This document shows positions 33,001 through 41,585 of a DNA stretch of 64,000 bases, piece after piece. The DNA lies in assembly GCA_000421065.1 (NCBI GenBank), contig ATWD01000002.1, positions 248,001 through 312,000 of the forward strand, in the 5' to 3' direction. Under the pieces are notes generated by a model, which saw nothing but the letters and a program-made list of their open reading frames with translations, was not told the origin of the DNA and did not search any database. Every line of letters starts with the position of its first letter. The stretch's first letter is position 1. Origin of the DNA: Acidobacteriaceae bacterium TAA 166 (GTDB lineage: Bacteria > Acidobacteriota > Terriglobia > Terriglobales > Acidobacteriaceae). The translations under genes and the position numbers were made by a program.

Positions 33001-36000
33001 TCAGTAGAGGAGGTACTTGGCGCGGCGGGAGAGAAAGGCGTCCAGATCGGGCTTCCAGGATTTGACGATGGCTCGGGGATCATCATTGTTCTTGATTGCG
33101 AGGACGGTGTTGACGCTGACCAGCAGGCGGTCGATGCGGTCGATGTTGAACTGCTGCGGATAGAGGCGGCGGATGGAGGAGATGAGCTCGATGCCCAGTT
33201 GAGGCGAGTCGAGCTGATCGCGGCCGGTGAGCGTGAGGTGGACGGCCGGGAGCGTCTGGCCGTGGTAGGGGTACTTGTTCTTGTCCTCGTCGATGGTGAT
33301 GGTAGTGGCGGAGAAGGAGACGCCGGGGATGTTGCGGGCGGTGAGAGCGGAGGCGAGGGCGTTGGCGTCGAGGAAGGGCGCGGCGATGTTTTCGAAGGGC
33401 GCGGGGGTTCCGCGGCCTACGGAGACGTTGGTGAACTGGAGGAGCTCGACGCCGGGGTAGAGGGTGGCGGCGGTGACGGAGCGGAGGTTGGGGCTGGGGT
33501 TGATCCAGGGGAGGCCGGTCTGGTCGTAGTACTGGTCGCGCTGCCAGTACTGAAGCGGGATGACGGTGAGCTGGGCGCTGAGCGGGACCTGAACGTTGGG
33601 GGAGGTGGGGCTGAGGATGCGGCGCTCGCCGTTGATGTAACGGGCGAGCTCGCCGAGGGTCATGCCGTGGCGGATGGGGAGAGGCATGTAGTTGACGTAG
33701 GCGTCGTGGCCGGGGTCAGAAACGGGGCCCTGGACCTGCGCTCCACCGATGGGGTTGGGGCGGTCGAGGACGATGATCTCGAGGGGATGGCCGAGCTTCT
33801 TTTCGGCGGCGGCGGCTTCGAGGAAGTAGCCGGTGACGGCCTCGTAGGTGTAGAAGCGGACTCCGGCGTCCTGGAGGTCGATGACGACGGCGTCGAGGTC
33901 TTTGAGCTGGTCGTGGGTGGGGTGGCGGGACTCGGGGGTCTTGCCGTAGAGGCTGGTGACGGCGATGTGGGTGGAGGGATCGACCTCGCCGGAGATGCCG
34001 GTCTCGTCCTTGGTTCCGAAGATGCCGTGCTCGGGGGAGAAGAGGGATTTGAGCTCGAGGCCGGGGACGGATTTGGGGGCGTCGGTGGCGAGGAGGTCGA
34101 TGGTGCGGTGGCCGTGGGCGTCGAGGCCGGATTGGTTGGTGAGGATGCCGACGCGGAGGTGGTCGCCGTGGCGCTTTGCAGCTTCGGCGAGAGCGGCGTA
34201 GTGGGTGGCTTCGAGGACGTCGATGCCGGTGAGGGTCTTGGCGGGGGAGGCTGCTGTGGTGGTGACGCCTGTGGGAGTCGGAGAGCTGCCGTAGAGGTGG
34301 AGGGCCTGGGCGGCGGCGGTGGCGACCTCTCCGCGGAGGCCGGAGATGGGTGGGTTGCCGCGGGGGTGGACGGCGTTGGCGAGCAGGATGACGTAGGTGT
34401 TGGACTGCGGGTCCATCCACAACGTCGTGCCGGTGAAGCCGGTGTGTCCGAAGGAGCCGATGGGGAAGATGCTGCCGCGGGGGCGGGAGAAGGCGGTGTT
34501 GATGTCCCAGCCGAAGCCCCGGGTGGCGATGCCCTGGGTGGGCTTGCCGTCGGGGGTGAAGACGGTGGCTCCGTCCTGCGCGGTGGAGGGCTGCTCGGGG
34601 GTGGTCATGAGCTTGAGCGTGGATTGCTTGAGGGGGAAAGGCCCGGTGTTGCGGGTGAGCTTGTCGAGCAGGGCCTGGGCGTAGAGGGAGACATCGTGGG
34701 AGGTGGAGAAGACTCCGGCGTGTCCGGCGACTCCGCCCATGCGGCGGGTGGTGGGGTCGTGGACAGTGCCGCGGAGGAGATGGTCGTAGTCGGGGTTCGC
34801 GGAGGGATTGTCTTTGGATTCGTCGTCGTGGGCGGTGGGGGCGGTGTTGGGAATCCAATTTTCGCGTATCCATGAATCTGACTTGCATCGGTCAACCCCG
34901 TGACCTCCCATATTCGTCAGCAAGCCTGCTGTATCGGGGAGAGTTCCGCAGCCCTTGCTACCAGGCAGATAACGCGTGTGATCCATCTTCAATGGTTTGA
35001 AGATATGTTCTTGTACATACTCATCTTCGGGCTGGCCGCTTAGTTTTTCGACGAGGGCGCCGAGGGTGATGAAGTTGATGTCGGAGTAGACGAATTTTGT
35101 GCCTGGGGGATTGTCGAGGGGCGAGGCCATGGCTCGCTTGATGCCTTCGGCTTTGTCGGGGGTGGCGAGGCCCCACGGATCTTTGAGGGGGATGTCGGGG
35201 GGAAGGCCTGAGTAGTGGGTGAGGAGTTCGCGGATGGTGACTTTATTTTTTCCGTTGGCGGCGAAGTCGGGGAGGTATTTAGCGACGGGGTCGTCGAACT
35301 GGAGCTTGCCCTGTTCGTAGAGCTGCATGATGGCGGTGGCTGTTGCGAGGCATTTGGTAAGCGAGGCCATGTCGAAGATTGTGTCCTCGGTCATGGGCTC
35401 GGCGGCGGTGGTGCCGTCGGGGCTGGGCTCGCCTGCGATCTTGCGGTTGCCGTAGGCCTGGTGGAAGACGACCTTGCCGTCGTGGCCGACGACGATGACC
35501 GCGCCAGGGAGCTTGTGGGTGGCGATGGCCGCGTTCATCAGGGCGGAGATGGCGGTGAAGTCGTAGCTTTGTGTCGCTGCGGTCTGGCTGGAAAGGTCGG
35601 CTTCGCCGAGACCCACCCTAGCGACGATGAGGCCGTCGCGAAGATGGGGCACCCGGGTGGTGGCTGGGGAGAGGAGGGCATACTCCAGGGGCTGAAGCCC
35701 CTCCTCGCGGGGGGCGGGTGTGAGACCCAAGGCTAAAGCCTTGGGGTACCCAGATGCAGCCTTTGGGGGTATGGAGACAGCCTTAGGGTCGCTGGATGCG
35801 ACTTTGGGGGATATAGATGCGGTCTTGGGGAATGGGTCTCTAGGCGCGGCTTTGGGGGGTATAGACGCGTTGCTTGGGGGGGATTGCGCGGAGGCGGATG
35901 GGACGAGAGCCAGGCAGAGGATGAGTGCTGTGGCGAGGATGACCTTTTCGCCGGCGCGGGGCCTGGGCAGCAGCCTGCTGGCGATGTAGCCGACGGCGAA

Positions 36001-37473
36001 GGTGACGATGGAGCCGATGAGAACGTACCAGGTCCAGGCGATGCGGGGCAGGGTGGTGTCGCCGAGGAGGGGAAGGCCGGCGAGGTGGATGGGCGCGGGC
36101 TGGAGCCAGAGGGCGATGTTGAGGGCGAAGCCGACGATGAGGCCGACGATAGCCCCCCACTCGGTGGCTTTGCGGGTGAGGGTGCCGAGGAGGAAGACGC
36201 CGAGCAGGGCGCCGTAGGCGACGGAGGCGATGGAGAGGCCGATCTCGACGACGTGGCCCTTGCCTCCCACCTGAATGCTGTAGACGGCGATGGCGAAGAG
36301 GACGAAGGCCCAGACGACGGTGGAGGAGCGGGAGATCATCATGCGCTCGCGGTCGTCGGCGTTGGGGCGCCAGTGCATGTAGAAGTCGACCACGGTGGTG
36401 GACGAGAGCGAGTTGAGCGCGGCGGAGAGGTTGGACATGGCCGCCGCGAGGATGGCCGCGATGAGCAGGCCGGCGATGCCGATGGGCATCTGGTGGACGA
36501 TGAAGGAGGGGAAGAGGCGGTCGGGCGCGATGGTTCCGGCGGGCGATCCTCCGTAGAAGACCCAGAGGCCTGCTCCGATGAGCAGAAACAGGGTGAATTG
36601 AACGAAGATGACGACTCCCGAGGAGAGCAGGGCGAGGCGCGATTCGGGAAGGTTACGGGCGGCGAGGAGGCGCTGGACCATGAGCTGGTCGGTGCCGTGC
36701 GAGGCCATGGTGAGGAAGCCTCCGCCGAGGACTCCGGCCCAGAAGGTGTAGGTCTGGGTGAGATTGAAGGCGAAGTGGAAGACCTGGAACTTGCCCGCGG
36801 CGGAGACGGCCTGGTGGATGTGGCCCCAGCCTCCGGGGACGTGGGTGCCGAGGGTGATGATGGCCACGATGGTTCCGAAGATGTAGAGGGCCATCTGGAC
36901 GACGTCGGTCCAGATGACGGCGGTCATTCCGCCCTCGAAGGTGTAGAGGAGGGTGAGGGCGGAGATGATGGCGATGGAGAGGACGTCTCCTGTGCCGATG
37001 GCGATAGCGACGACGATGGAGACGGCGAAGACGCGGACGCCTTCTGCCGCCGCGCGTGTGAGAAGGAAGAGGCCGGCGGTGGTCTTATGCAGCGTGGGAC
37101 CGAAGCGGCGGTCGATGAGCTGGTAGGCGGTGAGCATCTCGCCCTGGAAGTAGCGCGGGAGGAAGAGCGCGGCGACGACGATGCGGCCGAGCATGTAGCC
37201 GATGACGATCTGGAGGAAGCCGAAGTCTCCGGTGAAGGCTACGCCGGGCACGCTGATGATGGTGAGGGTGCTGGTCTCGGCGGAGACGATGGAGAGGGCG
37301 ATGGCCCACCAGGGGACGCTGCGGTCGGCGAGGAAGTAGCTTTTGAGGGACTTGGATTGGGCGCCTTTGGCTTCGCGGAAGCGCAGGCCGAAGAGGGTGA
37401 TTCCCGCCAGGTAGAGGGCGATCAGGATGAGATCGAAGAGATGCAGGTGAGACGTGGGAGACGCAGCGAGCAT
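33001..37473 (-). CDS. Fusion: sodium-solute symporter + beta-lactamase-like hydrolase + NamZ/DUF1343 domain
   Basis: A ~1490-residue protein in one uninterrupted frame. Residues 1-506 are an SSS-family symporter starting at MLAASPTSHLHLF. Residues ~507-528 (VILATALILCLALVPSASAQ) look like a cleavable signal peptide of a once separate protein, but no start codon lies before it. Residues ~529-634 are a low-complexity linker with PPKAA/SPKVA units. Residues ~635-1060 are a serine beta-lactamase/esterase domain with SxxK at Ser704-Lys707, Tyr796-Ser-Asp and His1010-Thr-Gly. Residues ~1078-1490 match DUF1343/NamZ exo-beta-N-acetylmuramidase (SPEHGIFG, DLQDAGVRFYTY, VLDRPNPIGG). The open frame upstream of 37473 is repeat-derived. 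Likely role: release and uptake of cell-wall amino sugars. Confidence 0.88.
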   Translation of the reverse strand: MLAASPTSHLHLFDLILIALYLAGITLFGLRFREAKGAQSKSLKSYFLADRSVPWWAIALSIVSAETSTLTIISVPGVAFTGDFGFLQIVIGYMLGRIVVAALFLPRYFQGEMLTAYQLIDRRFGPTLHKTTAGLFLLTRAAAEGVRVFAVSIVVAIAIGTGDVLSIAIISALTLLYTFEGGMTAVIWTDVVQMALYIFGTIVAIITLGTHVPGGWGHIHQAVSAAGKFQVFHFAFNLTQTYTFWAGVLGGGFLTMASHGTDQLMVQRLLAARNLPESRLALLSSGVVIFVQFTLFLLIGAGLWVFYGGSPAGTIAPDRLFPSFIVHQMPIGIAGLLIAAILAAAMSNLSAALNSLSSTTVVDFYMHWRPNADDRERMMISRSSTVVWAFVLFAIAVYSIQVGGKGHVVEIGLSIASVAYGALLGVFLLGTLTRKATEWGAIVGLIVGFALNIALWLQPAPIHLAGLPLLGDTTLPRIAWTWYVLIGSIVTFAVGYIASRLLPRPRAGEKVILATALILCLALVPSASAQSPPSNASIPPKAAPRDPFPKTASISPKVASSDPKAVSIPPKAASGYPKALALGLTPAPREEGLQPLEYALLSPATTRVPHLRDGLIVARVGLGEADLSSQTAATQSYDFTAISALMNAAIATHKLPGAVIVVGHDGKVVFHQAYGNRKIAGEPSPDGTTAAEPMTEDTIFDMASLTKCLATATAIMQLYEQGKLQFDDPVAKYLPDFAANGKNKVTIRELLTHYSGLPPDIPLKDPWGLATPDKAEGIKRAMASPLDNPPGTKFVYSDINFITLGALVEKLSGQPEDEYVQEHIFKPLKMDHTRYLPGSKGCGTLPDTAGLLTNMGGHGVDRCKSDSWIRENWIPNTAPTAHDDESKDNPSANPDYDHLLRGTVHDPTTRRMGGVAGHAGVFSTSHDVSLYAQALLDKLTRNTGPFPLKQSTLKLMTTPEQPSTAQDGATVFTPDGKPTQGIATRGFGWDINTAFSRPRGSIFPIGSFGHTGFTGTTLWMDPQSNTYVILLANAVHPRGNPPISGLRGEVATAAAQALHLYGSSPTPTGVTTTAASPAKTLTGIDVLEATHYAALAEAAKRHGDHLRVGILTNQSGLDAHGHRTIDLLATDAPKSVPGLELKSLFSPEHGIFGTKDETGISGEVDPSTHIAVTSLYGKTPESRHPTHDQLKDLDAVVIDLQDAGVRFYTYEAVTGYFLEAAAAEKKLGHPLEIIVLDRPNPIGGAQVQGPVSDPGHDAYVNYMPLPIRHGMTLGELARYINGERRILSPTSPNVQVPLSAQLTVIPLQYWQRDQYYDQTGLPWINPSPNLRSVTAATLYPGVELLQFTNVSVGRGTPAPFENIAAPFLDANALASALTARNIPGVSFSATTITIDEDKNKYPYHGQTLPAVHLTLTGRDQLDSPQLGIELISSIRRLYPQQFNIDRIDRLLVSVNTVLAIKNNDDPRAIVKSWKPDLDAFLSRRAKYLLY
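35611..35656. repeat. 46-bp hairpin repeat, copy 2, inside a coding sequence
   Basis: ACCCACCCTAGCGACGATGA, then GGCCGTCGCG, then AAGATGGGGCACCCGG. It matches the copies at 31921 and 38965, which are intergenic. Here it is translated as part of the linker of the symporter/NamZ fusion (VPHLRDGLIVARVGL on the minus strand). Confidence 0.75.
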
Positions 37474-37520
37474 GACAGCGAGTTTATAGAAAGGAGGGTG
37501 GTTGGCGGGAGAAAAGACTG

Positions 37521-37749
37521 TGCGCTGCCGTGCGGGCCCACTGCGCTCGGGGTCCCCACAAACGAAGACCTGTTTGTGGGGACTCCGGTACGGGCGATCC
37601 CTTCGTGACGCGTATACCGGTAACGCTCGGGGCCTCCCGTTCGTCGGCGCGAAATCTTCGCAAGCGACCAACGGGAGCCTCACCCCGAAGGCCCAACACG
37701 CGTCACGAAGTGACCGCTCCACGCGCAGTGGGCTCGGCCGACAAGCCAT
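37521..37749 (+). repeat. Long dispersed inverted-repeat element, copy C, with inverted core
   Basis: Starts TGCGCTGCCGTGCGGGCCCA and ends GTGGGCTCGGCCGACAAGCC. It keeps the CCCACAAAC...GTTTGTGGG hairpin at the same side as copy A, but the core between the TTCGTGAC and GTCACGAAGTGACC (37702-37715) arms reads CGCAAGCGACCAACGGGAG (37659-37677), the reverse complement of copy A's core. It lies between nagA and the fusion gene. Confidence 0.85.
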
Positions 37750-37751
37750 GT

Positions 37752-38918
37752 TTATGCCACGGGACGGCCGTGGAGGAGGGTGCTCTGGAGTTTGCCTTCT
37801 GCGTTATAGATGTTGAGGTTGGCGGGGCGGCCGATGGCGGCGTCTCCGATGGTCTCGGAGAGGCCCATGAGGGAGGCTGGATTGCGGGAGGCGAGGTTGG
37901 CGGCGACCTCGAGCGAGGCTCCGGTGAAGCGCTGCAGGTTTTCGACGGCGCGGTCGAGGGTGAGGACGGAGCCGGCAAGGGTGGTCTTGCCGCGGGTGAG
38001 GTCGTCGGCGAGGAAGGCGCGTCCGTTGGCGACCTTTACTTCGAAGGTACCGAGGGTGTAGATGCCCTCGGGCATGCCGGCGGCGGACATCGCGTCGGTG
38101 ACGAGGATGCCGCGGCGCGGGCCCTTGGCCTTAAGCCAGAGGCGGACGAGCTCGGGGGCGACGTGGACGCCGTCGCAGATGAGCTCGGCGAAGAGGTCTT
38201 GTTCGTCGAGGACGATTCCTAGGACGCCGGGCTCGCGGTGGTCGAGCGGGCGCATGGCGTTGAAGGTGTGGGTGGCAGAGCGGGCTCCGGCGGCGATGCC
38301 GGCGTGGGCTTCTTCGCAGGTGGCGTTGGTGTGGCCGAGGCTGACGCGGACGTCGTTCTGGACGCAGTGATGGATGAGGTCGAGGGCGCCGGGGACCTCG
38401 GGCGCGATGGTGATGAGGCGGATGTGTCCGCGGGCGGCCTGCTGGAAGCGGTCGAAGAGGGCGACGTCGGGAGGGAGGATGTTGTCGGGGGGATGGACGC
38501 CCCGCTTGGCGTGCGAGATGAAGGGACCTTCGAGGTGGATGCCGACGGGGAGGGCCTGATGGGGGCTCCAGTCGCCGGTGGCGGCGCGGTCGATGGCGTT
38601 GGCGATGCCGTCGAGCGAGGTGAGGGTCTTGTCGATGGAGGCGGTGACGGTGGTGGGGAGGAAGTGACCGACGCCGTGGGAGGCGACGAATCGGCTTACC
38701 GTGTCGAGAGCCTCGGAGGTTCCTTCCATGACGTCGTGGCCTGCTCCACCGTGGGTATGGATGTCGAAGAAGGTGGAGGTGAGGAGGGCGTCGGAGGTGC
38801 TGTGGGCCTGGCCGGGCTCGATGGAGGTGAGGATGCCTTCGGCGTCGAGGGTGAGGACGGGGTAGTCGATGGTGTCGGTGGCGGTGATGAGGCGGCGGGC
38901 GGTGATGGTCTGGGGCAT
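37752..38918 (-). CDS. nagA: N-acetylglucosamine-6-phosphate deacetylase
   Basis: A 388-residue NagA of the amidohydrolase superfamily, which removes acetate from GlcNAc-6-phosphate to give GlcN-6-phosphate. Visible motifs: FFDIHTHGGAGHDVMEG, GIHLEGPFIS (metal Glu), SLGHTNA and THTFNAM (metal His residues), and LVTDAMSAAG (catalytic Asp). No nagB or kinase is adjacent. It lies between the GH20 gene upstream and the symporter/NamZ fusion downstream, all on the minus strand, each gap holding a repeat. Confidence 0.95.
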   Translation of the reverse strand: MPQTITARRLITATDTIDYPVLTLDAEGILTSIEPGQAHSTSDALLTSTFFDIHTHGGAGHDVMEGTSEALDTVSRFVASHGVGHFLPTTVTASIDKTLTSLDGIANAIDRAATGDWSPHQALPVGIHLEGPFISHAKRGVHPPDNILPPDVALFDRFQQAARGHIRLITIAPEVPGALDLIHHCVQNDVRVSLGHTNATCEEAHAGIAAGARSATHTFNAMRPLDHREPGVLGIVLDEQDLFAELICDGVHVAPELVRLWLKAKGPRRGILVTDAMSAAGMPEGIYTLGTFEVKVANGRAFLADDLTRGKTTLAGSVLTLDRAVENLQRFTGASLEVAANLASRNPASLMGLSETIGDAAIGRPANLNIYNAEGKLQSTLLHGRPVA

Positions 38919-38964
38919 TTGGGATTTAGTTTAGTTCGGCATGGCGCTGCGTGGGATCCTGCGA

Positions 38965-39010
38965 ACCCACCTTCGCGACGATAAGATCGTCGCGAAGATG
39001 GGGCACCCGG
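38965..39010. repeat. 46-bp hairpin repeat, copy 3, best-preserved hairpin
   Basis: CTTCGCGACGAT and ATCGTCGCGAAG form a perfect 12-bp stem around AAG, flanked by ACCCAC and ATGGGGCACCCGG. It lies in the gap between the GH20 and nagA genes. Confidence 0.8.
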
Positions 39011-39148
39011 TTTTTGTGTTGAGCTCGAAGAGCTTTGTCTTTGGCGCGAAGGTTTGTGGGCTGGAGAAGAAAAGCAGATTCTTCGATTTCGCTCAGGATG
39101 ACACCTTAGGAAGGGCTACAGTTCGTATCGACCTATTCAATGCTTATG

Positions 39149-39172
39149 GCCCGCGCGGCAGCGCAGGTTTTG
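39149..39172. repeat. Fragment of the dispersed element end
   Basis: GGCCCGCGCGGCAGCGC followed by AGGTTTT matches the end of the long elements. It lies a few bases after the GH20 stop on the downstream side. Confidence 0.45.
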
Positions 39173-39179
39173 ATACAGC

Positions 39180-41315
39180 CTAGCGGAGAGGCTGCTGGGG
39201 GACGATGACGGGTGAGGGGATTCCCAGCTCGGCCGCTGGCGGCAGGGTCTGGGAGTTGGCCCACTGGCGCTGGGCGGTGCGCATGCGGTCGATGCGGGCG
39301 AGCCAGGTCTGGATGGTGTAGTCGTAGCGCTCGAGGTTGTTGCGGAGGAAGTAGAGACGGTTGCTCCGGAGCCAGGCCTGCTCGTAGAGGTCGCGCAGCA
39401 GGGAGTAGCTGTTGCGGAGATCCTGCAGCTTGCCGTTGACGGCATTAATGGAGTTGAGCTCGCGCGCGAGCTCTTCGCGGTCGTCCTTGTTGCGCGAGGT
39501 CTGCAGGGCGAAGACGTGTGCGTAGCTGTTGGCGATCTCGTCGGAGATCTGGAATTTCAGGCCAATGAGGTCCATACGGCGAGCACCGAGCTCGAGCACG
39601 TCGAGGGCATCGGTTTCGCGCAGGTTGGGGTTGGCAGAGCGGGCCTGAGCGATGAAGATGAGAGCGTTTTCGGCGTGGTTGCGCAGCGCGGGGAGAATGG
39701 GGCGGATCTGTCCGGCGATGCGCTGGCCGTCGCCGTTCCAGGGATCCTGCCAGAAGAGGAGGTCCTGCGCGTCGACCTTATAGGGCGAATCGTGGAGGAG
39801 CTGGTGGGCGGCCATGATCTCGCGCTGGGCGTCGTCGATCTTGCCAGTGAGGTCTCCGTGGAAGACCTCGCCGTAGCTGGACTGGAAGGCGGGGATGGAG
39901 GCCTCGCCCTGGTGCCAGGCGGCCTCGGCTCCGTAGAGGATGCCGTACCAGTCGGCGTTGGCGAGGGCCTCGCCGTCGTCGTTCCAGATGGTGTTGAGCT
40001 GGCCGGTGGCTCCGAGGCGCTGGCCGTCGGCGGTGAAGCGCTGGATGTTGGCGAGGCCGTTGCCCCAGTTGGGATAGACGCGGGACCAGTTGTTGATGCC
40101 GGGAGCGACCCAGGTCTCGAAGCCGGCGTCGGTGAAGGGCTTGATGTAGCGGTCGAAGCTGGGGTGCGGGTTGTACTCCCAGGGGACGGCGATGGTGGCT
40201 CGCTTAAAGGAGTCGGGAAGTTTTTTGAGCAGGTCGGGCTCTCGATAGGCGATGTCGCCCCAGAAGAGGAGCTTGCGGTTGAGGGGGGCGAGGTCGGCGA
40301 CGATCTTTTGCAGGAAGTCGAGATAGACGGTGCCGAGGCCGCGGGCGTCGACGTCGGGTTTGGTCTGGCCTTTGCCGAGCTCGACGGTCTCGTCGGCTCC
40401 GAGGTGGAGGAAGGGGCCGGGGTAGATCTGGGCGAGCTCGTTGAACATGTCGTGGGTGAGTCGCTGCGCGTCGGGCTGTGCGGGGGCGAGGACCTGACCG
40501 TGCGGGGTCTCGGCCATGGGAGCGTAGTGCTCCCAGTTGAGCAGGTAGTGGAGATGACCGAAGGCCTCCTGCTCGGGGATGACGGTGATGTGGTACTTGG
40601 TGGCGTAGGCGACGAGCTCGCGGGCCTGGGCCTGGGTGAGGGAGGCTCCGGGGGGTGCCATGAGAGGGTGCCCGGTGTACTGCATGGTGTGCTCGAAGTA
40701 GGCGGAGTAGAGGTTGACCTTATAGGCAGCGAGGATGCGGATCTGCTTCTTCTGGAACTCGAGGGTGGGGAAGGGGCCGCGGGAGAGGTCGTCGGAGAGG
40801 CCGCGGTACTTCATGGCGGGCCAGTCGCGGATGGTGGCGGGGTGGAGGGTGGCGGTGTTGCCGTATCCGGTGACGAGCTGCTTGACGGTCTGGAGGGCGT
40901 AGAAGATGCCTGAGGCGGTGGCGGCGGTGACGGCGAGGCCTTTGCCGTCGGGAAGGATGGCGTAGCCTTCGGCGCGCATCTCGGCGGGGAAGTCGGCGGC
41001 GGCTCGGTGGTCGGGGGAGGAGTCAGTGAGAATGGAGCGCGAGAGGGGCGAGCCGTAGCGGGTAACAAGGATGTTGACGGGAGAGGTTGCGTTGACGGTG
41101 ACGTCGAGGGAGACAAGGTAGGTTTTGAGGTCGTCGATGGCGAAGGCGTCTTCATTGTCGCAAGGGGAGGAGCAGGTGATCTGGATTCCCTGGGCGAGGG
41201 ACTGGAGAGTGGCCTCCTTGATCTCGCGGGGGATGGGGACGAGGCGGAGGGGAGATTGGGCGACGGCAGAAAGAGACAGAATGGCGAGGAGAGGCAGGGC
41301 GAGGAGCGAACGCAT
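39180..41315 (-). CDS. Secreted GH20 beta-N-acetylhexosaminidase
   Basis: A 711-residue protein with a signal peptide (MRSLLALPLLAILSLSAVAQ), an N-terminal GH20b-like domain (to ~140) and a GH20 catalytic barrel (from about DWPAMKYRGLSDD). The catalytic Asp-Glu pair is in LHLGADETVELG; the Glu is the acid/base and Asp orients the substrate acetamide. Residues ~520-711 are a helical C-terminal domain. It would release terminal GlcNAc or GalNAc outside the cytoplasm, feeding the downstream symporter and NagA. Chitin-derived or peptidoglycan-derived substrates are both possible. Confidence 0.92.
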   Translation of the reverse strand: MRSLLALPLLAILSLSAVAQSPLRLVPIPREIKEATLQSLAQGIQITCSSPCDNEDAFAIDDLKTYLVSLDVTVNATSPVNILVTRYGSPLSRSILTDSSPDHRAAADFPAEMRAEGYAILPDGKGLAVTAATASGIFYALQTVKQLVTGYGNTATLHPATIRDWPAMKYRGLSDDLSRGPFPTLEFQKKQIRILAAYKVNLYSAYFEHTMQYTGHPLMAPPGASLTQAQARELVAYATKYHITVIPEQEAFGHLHYLLNWEHYAPMAETPHGQVLAPAQPDAQRLTHDMFNELAQIYPGPFLHLGADETVELGKGQTKPDVDARGLGTVYLDFLQKIVADLAPLNRKLLFWGDIAYREPDLLKKLPDSFKRATIAVPWEYNPHPSFDRYIKPFTDAGFETWVAPGINNWSRVYPNWGNGLANIQRFTADGQRLGATGQLNTIWNDDGEALANADWYGILYGAEAAWHQGEASIPAFQSSYGEVFHGDLTGKIDDAQREIMAAHQLLHDSPYKVDAQDLLFWQDPWNGDGQRIAGQIRPILPALRNHAENALIFIAQARSANPNLRETDALDVLELGARRMDLIGLKFQISDEIANSYAHVFALQTSRNKDDREELARELNSINAVNGKLQDLRNSYSLLRDLYEQAWLRSNRLYFLRNNLERYDYTIQTWLARIDRMRTAQRQWANSQTLPPAAELGIPSPVIVPQQPLR

Positions 41316-41585
41316 GTGGATAACGGTATATCAGATTTTCATAGAGCGATGGAGTGAAGGAGGGCGGGTTGGGTGGACGTGGAGGGGCAGGATGTCTTCG
41401 AGGGGGCCATGGCCTTTTGTTCGTTAAGAAGTGCCAAATTATTTTTCTTTTCACATTGCTCTGCAAGCATGGTGACAACAGCCAACAGGTAGAGCAGCGC
41501 GAAGCTAAGGATTGCGACGAGAACAGGTTCGGGCTTCCCAGAAGCTCTGTTTAGCCTGTGGGTTGGAAACTACTTGCGAGGATCC

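Noticed and set aside
32962..37608. Long plus-strand ORFs opposite the symporter/NamZ fusion
   Set aside because: They have biased acidic and glycine-rich translations and no domains; the opposite frame has three recognisable domains with intact active sites.
37474..37749. 92-residue N-terminal extension of the symporter fusion
   Set aside because: The DNA is repeat copy C; the translated residues recur from other copies of the element and precede the normal symporter start at 37473.
31921..39010. CRISPR array suspected from repeated hairpins
   Set aside because: The units are kilobases apart with no regular spacing, no spacers and no cas genes.
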